Below are positions 48,018 through 54,760 of a stretch of 64,000 nucleotides of DNA, piece after piece (positions within the stretch are counted from its first letter, which is position 1; every line of letters begins with the position of its first letter). A program made the position numbers and the translations under genes. Location: contig NZ_CP051180.1 in assembly GCF_012295575.1 (NCBI RefSeq), positions 4,030,001 through 4,094,000 of the forward strand, in the 5' to 3' direction. Under the pieces are notes generated by a model. It was given only the letters and a program-made list of their open reading frames with translations. It searched no databases and had not been told where the DNA came from. Origin of the DNA: Ferrimonas lipolytica. Its GTDB lineage: Bacteria; Pseudomonadota; Gammaproteobacteria; Enterobacterales; Shewanellaceae.

Positions 48018-48037
48018 CTGATATCCAAAATTCCGCT

Positions 48038-48397
48038 TTAAATGTGAATCACTTTATCGCTGTCTAGGGTCCACTGGGTTAACTCAACTAGGGTAGCTAC
48101 CTCAACTCCGTCGATACAACGCTCAGGGGTTATGCCCCGTGCTTCAACACAGGTTTTACACATATGGATGCTTACCCCTTGGGCCAGCAAAATCTCCAAC
48201 ATCTGGCCAATGTGCACACTGAAATCTGGGGTCTTTTGCTGCGACAGCGCCGCGGTGACCGCATCAGACATCAGAAACAATCGTTGTGTTACCGGTGTGG
48301 TGCTATGTTCTTCCATCGCGATGGCCATGCGCAGCGCATTGTAGAGCTTCTCGCTGCCATAAGGACCATCGTGCGCAACTAAAAGAATGGAGGTCAT
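48038..48397 (-). CDS. DsrE-like sulfur/selenium-relay protein
   Basis: The 119-residue protein has the DsrE/DsrF fold pattern: [20 protein letters not shown] at the N-terminus, LFLMSDAV, and [16 protein letters not shown], whose CxxC (residues ~79-82) sits where family members carry the active cysteine. DsrE-type proteins carry persulfide sulfur between partners, and related ones co-occur with selD (YedF of selenium metabolism). Placement 20 bases before selD suggests handling of reduced selenium or sulfur for SelD, which is an inference. Confidence 0.75.
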   Translation of the reverse strand: MTSILLVAHDGPYGSEKLYNALRMAIAMEEHSTTPVTQRLFLMSDAVTAALSQQKTPDFSVHIGQMLEILLAQGVSIHMCKTCVEARGITPERCIDGVEVATLVELTQWTLDSDKVIHI

Positions 48398-48440
48398 GTG
48401 CTACCTATCTGGTTAAAAAGAACCGAGTGCATTGGCACTA

Positions 48441-49214
48441 TCAGTCCTTGTGGTTATTAGTTCTATCAAGCCCAAGCTGATGCCGCAATGACCATAATGA
48501 TGGTGACGGAAGTTCAGTGCAGGCTTGTAGTGCAGGATGTGACAGAGTCTGCACTGGCGTGCCATCGGCAGTAATTTTTCCCTGCTGCAGATGCAATACT
48601 CGGTCGCAATTTCGAGCTACAAACTCTAAGTCATGGCTGATGTTGATTATCGTGGTGCCACGCTGTCGTTGCTCGGCCAGGAACTGTTCTAGCAAGGCTA
48701 GATTATGACGATCAAAGTCGCGGCTTGGTTCGTCCAACAACAGTATTGCTGGCTGTGCCACCGCGATACTGGCAAGAGTCACCATACGGCGCTTACCTGC
48801 ATCAAGATCGAGTGGGTGGCATTGTGCATACTGAGTTAGCTCAAGCTGCGCTAGGATGTCGCTGCGATGGCGCTCTATCTTACTTTGAGGCCAACCTAGC
48901 TGCTTCATTACCAAGTTAACTTCGTTATCTACTCGGCTGTGCAACAGTTGGTTTTCTGGCTCTTGAAACAGTATGCCAATTAAGCCGCAGCGCTGTTGCG
49001 CGGGGATCTTATCAATAGCTTGCTGCTGCCATAAAACGTGGCCACGCCGAGGCTGGAGTAACCCAGCTATCAGTTTAATTAGGGTTGACTTACCGGCACC
49101 GTTATCACCGACTAAGCCGACATGTTGACCCGGTTTGATGGTTAACTTCGGCAGGTGCAAACAGTCGTTCTCGCAGTCTGGCCAACTGAATCGTAGCGGC
49201 TCAAGTTGTAGCAT
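48441..49214 (-). CDS. ECF transporter ATPase with altered signature motif (second ATPase)
   Basis: The 257-residue ABC ATPase has Walker A GDNGAGKST, Q-loop ILFQEPENQLL (the FQxPxxQ form typical of ECF ATPases), Walker B ILLLDEP with the catalytic Glu, D-loop RDFD, and switch His in ISHDLE. The signature motif, normally LSGGQ, reads LDAGK (LDLDAGKRRMVTLAS). The last residue of the T-unit motif partner groove is conserved. It overlaps the first ATPase gene by 14 bases. With that protein, the T and the S unit it would drive uptake of a small molecule across the inner membrane. Confidence 0.85.
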   Translation of the reverse strand: MLQLEPLRFSWPDCENDCLHLPKLTIKPGQHVGLVGDNGAGKSTLIKLIAGLLQPRRGHVLWQQQAIDKIPAQQRCGLIGILFQEPENQLLHSRVDNEVNLVMKQLGWPQSKIERHRSDILAQLELTQYAQCHPLDLDAGKRRMVTLASIAVAQPAILLLDEPSRDFDRHNLALLEQFLAEQRQRGTTIINISHDLEFVARNCDRVLHLQQGKITADGTPVQTLSHPALQACTELPSPSLWSLRHQLGLDRTNNHKD

Positions 49215-50028
49215 CTGGATGCTCCTTAAACCATTGCAGCAGCTGTCGGTCGGTTAGTGGAAGCCCTTTGCTGTCGCTCGATTCGTCTGTGGCGATGTTG
49301 GCTGCCAATGCTTGCCAAGCATCGCTGCACAGCAGCTGTTGCAACATCAGTGGCAGTTGTGATTGTGGCGAACCATAACCTGCGACCGTGCCGCCGTTGA
49401 GCACCAAGGCCTGATCAATCCACTCTACACTTGGTTGCAACGTGGTCTCGGCCAGCACAACCGTCAGTTGATGTTGCTGACTGTACTGCTTCAACTGCTG
49501 TAACAACTGCTGGTGGGCGAGGGGGGTTAATCGAGAAAAGGCCTGATCTAGGATCAGCAAGTCCGGTTGCATCGCTAGGGCACAGGCTAAACCTACCCGC
49601 TGTGCTTCGCCGCCGGAAAGTGTGGCTGGATGACGTGCAGCCAGATGACTACTGCCGGTTAGCTGCAACATCGTTTCAATCCGTTGCTCAACCTCAGTAA
49701 CACTTAGGTTGAGATTGTCCGGGCCGAAGCCAATCTCATCGGCTACGGTGTAAACGCAACCAGACCACTGCGGGCTGGCTTGCACCAGTTGTACCTTCAA
49801 TGGTGGGGTTTGCGGTGCCAACAGATCTTCATCGTGCCAATGCAGTTGGCCGTAACTGGACATTGGTGTCAGTTGTGGGACCCAGCCAGCCAGTGCTTGG
49901 CTTAATAGCGATTTGCCGGAGCCGTTGCCACCGGCGAGCAGCAGCCACTGTCCGGTAGCAAGGTGCAGATCGACTGGGCCGATATTAACCGCGCCAACCA
50001 GTTGCAGTTGCTGTGCGATTAACGCCAT
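49201..50028 (-). CDS. ECF transporter ATPase lacking the catalytic Glu and switch His (first ATPase)
   Basis: The 275-residue ABC ATPase has Walker A GGNGSGKS and a normal signature LSGGEAQRV. Walker B reads LLILDQAF, with Gln in place of the catalytic Glu, and the switch segment reads VVLAETT, with Glu where His is expected. Its own nucleotide site is therefore predicted to bind but not hydrolyse ATP, while it provides a normal signature motif to the other ATPase. ATG 50028 has AGGAG 7 bases upstream; the frame opens further, to 50076, inside the T gene. It overlaps ecfT by 10 bases and the second ATPase gene by 14. Confidence 0.85.
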   Translation of the reverse strand: MALIAQQLQLVGAVNIGPVDLHLATGQWLLLAGGNGSGKSLLSQALAGWVPQLTPMSSYGQLHWHDEDLLAPQTPPLKVQLVQASPQWSGCVYTVADEIGFGPDNLNLSVTEVEQRIETMLQLTGSSHLAARHPATLSGGEAQRVGLACALAMQPDLLILDQAFSRLTPLAHQQLLQQLKQYSQQHQLTVVLAETTLQPSVEWIDQALVLNGGTVAGYGSPQSQLPLMLQQLLCSDAWQALAANIATDESSDSKGLPLTDRQLLQWFKEHPDATT

Positions 50029-50723
50029 AACAGTGCTCCTAGTAGTTGCAGTAGCATCACCACCGCAATGCCCCAACGGAGTTGTTGTTGCCAGATTGGA
50101 TCTAAGGGGGCGTTACGGCGAGTGCGCTGGGCTTGATGGCGAAAGCCACGCATCTCCAGCATTGCACCTTGCTGTCCTACCCCTTGTAGCAGGCTATTGA
50201 GCAGCGGCATAAGTAACGCCGGCGCCGCCTTGCTACGTTGCCATAGTGTACCGTCCAACGGCACACCACGGGCAAGCTGAGCTTGGCGGATCTGTGCTAT
50301 CTGGCGCTTGATCGGATCGAGCAACAGTAGTGGTCCAGCAAGAAGGTAGCTCAAGGATAGCGGTAACCGGCTGGCAAACAGTGCGGCGATTAGTCGTGGC
50401 AATGGGCAGTAGCTAAACCACAGCTGTGCCACCACTAAACTGGTGGCGATCCGCAGCCATAAAGTGGTGGCAGGCCACGGCCAGTGCCAGCTCTCAATAG
50501 TGCCGAAGCAATAGGCTAGGATCTGACTGTGGATCAACCACAAACCTAGCGCCAGCGGCAGCAGCAGTTGCAGCAACCAGCTTAGGCGTTGACGTCCGTC
50601 AGGGTTGCCAAATAGTGCCAGCATTGGCAATGCCAATGCCAACAGCGACGCCGGGCCAAGCGGCAGCATAAAGGCGCTGACGCTGTACCAAAGCCATAGA
50701 ATAAAGCCGGTAAATGGGTGCAA
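50019..50723 (-). CDS. ECF transporter transmembrane (T) component
   Basis: The 234-residue protein has about five hydrophobic helices (near 10-40, 45-65, 80-110, 120-140, 210-232) and the two cytoplasmic coupling motifs of EcfT: an xARG box (QAQLARGVPLDG, residue ~150) and a second box (AMLEMRGFRHQ, ~190) that insert into the grooves of the two ATPases. It links ATP hydrolysis to toppling of the S component. It starts one base after the S-gene stop codon and overlaps the next gene. Confidence 0.85.
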   Translation of the reverse strand: MHPFTGFILWLWYSVSAFMLPLGPASLLALALPMLALFGNPDGRQRLSWLLQLLLPLALGLWLIHSQILAYCFGTIESWHWPWPATTLWLRIATSLVVAQLWFSYCPLPRLIAALFASRLPLSLSYLLAGPLLLLDPIKRQIAQIRQAQLARGVPLDGTLWQRSKAAPALLMPLLNSLLQGVGQQGAMLEMRGFRHQAQRTRRNAPLDPIWQQQLRWGIAVVMLLQLLGALLWR

Positions 50724-50724
50724 C

Positions 50725-51309
50725 TTAGCTCACCGCAGCTGCATCATCGAATTGATTCCGGCTGCGCTGTGGTAAGCGGCGCACTAGCTGCCAAGCAATC
50801 AAACAAGCAATGATCTTATCCGCTAAATTGGCGCCAATAACGGTCAGGGCAACTGATTGCAGCAAACCGTCGCCAACGGCGGTGAAGTAGGCGACGATAA
50901 AGTCGGCCCCACTACCGGTTGCACCACCAAACAGGTAAGCACGAATTGGCGCCGCCACTAGGGTCAGTGCTAAGGCAATTAACACACCACTGAGCAGTAC
51001 CTTAGGGAACGACTTAAAGCCGCCGCGTTGGGCGCATAAACCCGCAACTAAGCCAATAACGCCAGCAACCGGCGCGAAGGCGGCTGCAACTGGGCCACTG
51101 ATCAAACCCCAAATGAGGTTGGTAGTTAAGCCCGTGCACAGTGCAGCCCAAGGTCCAGCAAGCAGCGCCACGATGATGGAACCGATGGAGTCCATAAACA
51201 ACGGTAGCTTTAGCATTGAGTTGAGTTCACCGCCACTCATGTTGATGGCTATGCCCACAACCATCAGGCTTAGGGTGCGGTTGTTAAAACGGTATTTAGA
51301 TGGAGTCAC
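50725..51309 (-). CDS. ECF transporter substrate-binding (S) component
   Basis: The 194-residue membrane protein has about six helices and looks like an S unit: KLPLFMDSIGSIIVALLAGP, WAALCTGLTTNLIWGL, AAAFAPVAGVIGLVAG, and a conserved-looking ADFIVAYFTAVGDG. It lacks the N-terminal His-rich start of the nickel and cobalt units NikM/CbiM, so metal uptake of that type is not supported. The start is GTG 51309, with AAGGG 7 bases before it, 2 bases after the stop of the PPC gene, which suggests coupled translation. The substrate is unknown. Location between hydrogenase maturation and selenium genes is the only clue. Confidence 0.8.
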   Translation of the reverse strand: MTPSKYRFNNRTLSLMVVGIAINMSGGELNSMLKLPLFMDSIGSIIVALLAGPWAALCTGLTTNLIWGLISGPVAAAFAPVAGVIGLVAGLCAQRGGFKSFPKVLLSGVLIALALTLVAAPIRAYLFGGATGSGADFIVAYFTAVGDGLLQSVALTVIGANLADKIIACLIAWQLVRRLPQRSRNQFDDAAAVS

Positions 51310-51311
51310 TA

Positions 51312-51767
51312 TCAAACCCTTGAATCGGTATTTAGTTTGGAGGTGGAAAGCTCTGGATACCCAGAGAGATGGCAATGGCGTCGTTCAAACTTGAGCGCCG
51401 GTAGGATCCCAATCACCAACTCTAAGGTGGTACGTACGACGCAACCGGACAGTACGTGGCCGCCAACCATCTGCCCTTGGGCGTTACTCAGGCTAATGTG
51501 CAGGTGGCTGCAATCGGCATCGAGGGTGCCACTGAGGGCATGGACCTCAAACGGTTCCGTCAACACACAACCCTCAGGCTGAGCTGCGAAGCGCAGATTG
51601 GCAACACTAAGGCTGCCGACGGCAGAGGCGATAAATGCGGCGCCAACCTGTTGTTGTTGCAGCCAAGCATCGAGTTGCTGCAATAGCTCCTGACCAGGCA
51701 ACAACCGCAATACTGCATATTGCACATCACTGGTTAGTGTTTGGTTCGGATTGAGTGGGGTGCTCAT
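51312..51767 (-). CDS. PPC/DUF296-domain protein
   Basis: The 151-residue protein consists of one PPC (DUF296) domain: AVLRLLPGQELLQQLDAW, AAFIASAVGSLSVANLRF, then GGHVLSGCVVRTTLELVIG. The GGH histidine and neighbouring residues are those that bind metal in bacterial family members of known structure. Plant relatives bind DNA through a fused AT-hook; the bacterial single-domain form has no settled role. Here it is tied to the S component by a 2-base gap and lies after hypE, so it may bind the transported ligand or act as a regulator (inference). Confidence 0.75.
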   Translation of the reverse strand: MSTPLNPNQTLTSDVQYAVLRLLPGQELLQQLDAWLQQQQVGAAFIASAVGSLSVANLRFAAQPEGCVLTEPFEVHALSGTLDADCSHLHISLSNAQGQMVGGHVLSGCVVRTTLELVIGILPALKFERRHCHLSGYPELSTSKLNTDSRV

Positions 51768-51934
51768 AGTGATGCTCCGCTGTCCGGCTAAAAGAGCGGG
51801 GTACCATACAGGAATTGGGTGACGATTAGCGTCGACGAGTGCACATTTGCATGATTTTTGTGCGCAATAATGGCCTGTTTGAGGGAGATTGCCCCAGCTA
51901 GCTGCAACTGGGGCGAGTGTTATTCTGTTTGCCG

Positions 51935-52939
51935 TTAGCAGATCCGTGGCAGCAGTTCGCCTTTCGGCAGCTCCATATAACGCTTAGATCCCCACGGGCT
52001 GGTCTGCACTACTTTACCGGCGTACTCGTTGCACACCTTGCCGATCACGGTAGCGGTTGACTGGAACTGCTGCAGGATGGCCACTGCTTGTTCGGCCTGT
52101 TCCGCAGCAACCGCTACAACGAAGGTGCCTTCGTTAGCCAGTTCTGCGGGTTCGAAGCCAAACAATTCGCACAAACCTTGTACCGCAGGATCAATCGGCA
52201 GCGCTTGTTCCGCTACCTCAATGCCCAGCTCGCGTGCCTCAGCCCACTCATTTAATACCGCGGCTAGGCCGCCACGAGTAGCGTCGCGCATCGCTTTGGT
52301 GTCGATGCCTGCATCCAATAGAGCCTTTACTGCTGGCCATAGCGTATCGCAATCTGACTGCAGCTCGGTGTCGAGTTCAAGCCCTTCGCGGCTTGCTAAG
52401 ATACAGGCGCCGTGAGCACCGATATCACGGGAAACGATGATAGCATCGCCAGCCTCGAGCCGTTTCCATGATGGTGCCGCTATGCACGTACCTACACCCG
52501 AGGTGTTGATGAATAAGCCATCGGCAGCGCCCTTTGGCACAACTTTGGTGTCGCCGCAGACGATCTTAGCGCCAGACTTGGCCAGCTCTGCCGCCATCGA
52601 TTGCACTAGGCTTTCCAGTTCAGCAAACTCCAAGCCCTCTTCGATGATGAAACCACAGGAGAGGTACTGCGGAATCGCGCCAGCCATGGCCAGATCGTTA
52701 ACGGTGCCAGCAATGGCAATCTTGCCTAAGTCGCCGCCATTAAAGTGACGGGGTGATACCGTAAAACTGTCGGTAGTAAAGGCTACCGGACCATCAAACT
52801 GCAACCGTGCTGCGTCTTCGTCGCGGACTAAGATATCGTTTTCAAAGTGCTTGAAGAACACCTTACGGATGAGGTTGTTCATCTCCACGCCGCCACCGCC
52901 GTGGCTAAGTTCGACGCGGCGTTTCTTTAATTCGTTCAT
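51935..52939 (-). CDS. hypE: Hydrogenase maturation carbamoyl dehydratase HypE
   Basis: The 334-residue protein has the HypE features: ELSHGGGGVEMNNLI at the N-terminus, the ATP-binding segments TTDSFTVSP and GDLGKIAIAGTVNDLAMAGA, and the C-terminal PRIC, whose cysteine carries the thiocarboxamide that is dehydrated to thiocyanate. It supplies cyanide ligands for the NiFe hydrogenase iron. ATG 52939 overlaps the hypD stop by 4 bases. HypE and SelD share the same fold and are easily confused; this one has the C-terminal Cys and lacks the CxCK start. Confidence 0.95.
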   Translation of the reverse strand: MNELKKRRVELSHGGGGVEMNNLIRKVFFKHFENDILVRDEDAARLQFDGPVAFTTDSFTVSPRHFNGGDLGKIAIAGTVNDLAMAGAIPQYLSCGFIIEEGLEFAELESLVQSMAAELAKSGAKIVCGDTKVVPKGAADGLFINTSGVGTCIAAPSWKRLEAGDAIIVSRDIGAHGACILASREGLELDTELQSDCDTLWPAVKALLDAGIDTKAMRDATRGGLAAVLNEWAEARELGIEVAEQALPIDPAVQGLCELFGFEPAELANEGTFVVAVAAEQAEQAVAILQQFQSTATVIGKVCNEYAGKVVQTSPWGSKRYMELPKGELLPRIC

Positions 52940-54069
52940 AGGCTGACTCCAGCGTATTTGTAGTGCGCGTGACAAGCGCCTTCGGAGCTAACCATACAGC
53001 TGCCCATTGGGGTTTGTGGGGTGCAACCGCGGCCGAACACCTTGCACTGTTGCGGCGTTTTAATGCCTTTAAGGATCTCACCGCACATGCAGGCTTTGTG
53101 ATCGTCAACCGGATCTGTAGGCAGGATCTGGGCGTATTTAAGTTCGGCGTTGCGATGGTTGAACTGCGGTTTCAGCCGTAATGCGGAGGCGGGGATGTCA
53201 CCTAAACCACGCCAACGGAAGGCGTCTGCTAATTCGAAGTAATCAGCTACTAACTGCTGCGCTTTGAGATTACCGTCGTGACTCACCGAGCGCCGGTATT
53301 GGATCTCAAGTTTGGCTTCGCCTGCAATCGCTTGCTGTACTAGCATCAACACTCCTTCGAGGATATCGACTGGCTCAAAACCAGTAACAACCAGGGGAGT
53401 TTGGTAGTTGTCGACGGCGGCTTGATAGATCTTGGCACCAGTAATAACCGAAACGTGGGATGGGCCGATAAAGGCGTTAATCGTGGCTTCACCGCCAGCC
53501 ATCACCGCATCGATTGCTGGCGGAACCAACACATGGTTGACGTGTAATAGCAGATTATCTAACTCCATCGCTTCTGCTTGTTGCACTAGCACCGCACTCA
53601 TTGGAGTAGTGGTTTCAAAACCGATGGCAAAGAATACTACGGTTTTGTCTGGATTCTGTTGTGCCAGTACTAGCGCATCGAGGGGATCATATAGGGCGCG
53701 AATGTCTGCGCCTTGGGCTCGTAGCTTGGCCAAACTGGTGTCTGAGCCGGGAACGCGGATCATATCGCCTAAGGTGGCGAGGATAACATCTGGCTGTTGG
53801 GCGAGGGCGATCGCTTGATCGATGCGCTCTTTCGGCATGATACATACTGGGCAACCCGGGCCATGAACAAAGTCGATGTTATCTGGCAGCAATTGGTGCA
53901 AGCCAAATTTCATAATGGAGTGGGTGTGGCCGCCGCACACCTCCATGATACGCAGTGGCTCAGGCAGTTGTGGTGCTATCTGGGCGATCTTAGCCAACAA
54001 CATCTTGATGGTGTCGGGATCGCGAAAACCGTTGTATAGCTGCTCTAGGGTGATGCCATTAGCAGCCAT
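52936..54069 (-). CDS. hypD: Hydrogenase maturation protein HypD
   Basis: The 377-residue iron-sulfur protein has all family cysteine motifs: EVCGGHTHSIMKFG (about 44-57), HGPGCPVCIMP (about 69-79), GFETTTP, and a C-terminal cluster region with CMCGEILKG, CKVFGRGCTP and GSCMVSSEGACHA. With HypC it is the scaffold on which Fe(CN)2CO is built for NiFe hydrogenases. It overlaps hypC by 11 bases. No hydrogenase structural gene nor hypA, hypB or hypF is in this window. Confidence 0.96.
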   Translation of the reverse strand: MAANGITLEQLYNGFRDPDTIKMLLAKIAQIAPQLPEPLRIMEVCGGHTHSIMKFGLHQLLPDNIDFVHGPGCPVCIMPKERIDQAIALAQQPDVILATLGDMIRVPGSDTSLAKLRAQGADIRALYDPLDALVLAQQNPDKTVVFFAIGFETTTPMSAVLVQQAEAMELDNLLLHVNHVLVPPAIDAVMAGGEATINAFIGPSHVSVITGAKIYQAAVDNYQTPLVVTGFEPVDILEGVLMLVQQAIAGEAKLEIQYRRSVSHDGNLKAQQLVADYFELADAFRWRGLGDIPASALRLKPQFNHRNAELKYAQILPTDPVDDHKACMCGEILKGIKTPQQCKVFGRGCTPQTPMGSCMVSSEGACHAHYKYAGVSL

Positions 54070-54292
54070 TAGCCAGCTCCATCTGCTTCAGTAAAGCTAA
54101 GTTCTCGATAGCGGTTTTATGGTCAATTTTGTTCATCGCAAACCCAACATGCAATAGCACGTAGTCGCCGATTTCAAGCGGCTCAGCAATCAAGTGGGTG
54201 CTGACTTTGCGTTTGACCCCCATGGTATCGACAGTGACGCTGTCTTCGTTGGGATGAAGCTCAGTTACCTGAGAGGGGATGGAGAGGCACAT
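54059..54292 (-). CDS. hypC: Hydrogenase maturation chaperone HypC
   Basis: The 77-residue protein begins MCLSIPSQV, with the conserved N-terminal Cys2 that binds iron with HypD, and has the beta-barrel segment GDYVLLHVGFAMNKID. The upstream frame is open to 54481, but ATG 54292 has AAAGGAA 8 bases before it and the required MC start. It is the first gene of the leftward operon that continues through hypD, hypE, the ECF transporter and selD. Confidence 0.95.
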   Translation of the reverse strand: MCLSIPSQVTELHPNEDSVTVDTMGVKRKVSTHLIAEPLEIGDYVLLHVGFAMNKIDHKTAIENLALLKQMELANGC

Positions 54293-54760
54293 GATGACGG
54301 TTCCTTTAGTCAACGCTCTCGGCAACGATAATAACAGCGCGTTATTTGGTGCCGAGAAAGCGGGTCGCCTGAGTACTGAATCGTAACAATCTGCGACAGC
54401 CGTTAGCGCAACTAAGGCTGTCGTGAGGACGACTAATTCAATTGGTGTTGTTGTGGTAGCAAAATCAAAATTATCCAGCAACCACCCAAGCTAGGATTTG
54501 CCAACTGAGCCACTTTTTAGGCCGAAGTAGCCATTATTTACTTACAAAATGGACATCTAGAGGTGGGTTTTACAGTCGCTACAGAGGGGGTTTTGCGTAA
54601 TGCATACACCATCGGTATGGTGATTGGTTGTGTACTGGAGGTACACACTTTGTTACTAAGCTATTGCAGTCTAAGCGAGGTAATTCAGTAAGCTAGACCG
54701 ATTCAATGTCGGTGGCGCATGCACTGCGCTGTAGCTAAATCAATCCCAAGGAGCAACAGG
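54293..54760. other. Divergent promoter region between hypC and the M3 peptidase
   Basis: No gene is seen; the open frame that runs into hypC has no ribosome site or recognisable motif. It should hold the hyp operon promoter and the peptidase promoter. The clearest site is the palindrome at 54629-54647. Confidence 0.5.
54629..54647. promoter_or_regulatory. Palindrome upstream of the M3 peptidase gene
   Basis: A perfect inverted repeat TGTGTAC-N5-GTACACA lies 114 bases before the peptidase start. Its size and symmetry fit a dimeric regulator site; the protein is unknown. Confidence 0.45.

Noticed and set aside
50725-51309. Nickel or cobalt S component (NikM/CbiM), suggested by hyp neighbours
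   Set aside because: The protein lacks the N-terminal His-containing segment required by those units and begins differently, so the substrate is left open.
54293-54481. N-terminal extension of the hypC frame
   Set aside because: HypC requires the MC start; the extension has no ribosome site, and AAAGGAA lies before ATG 54292.
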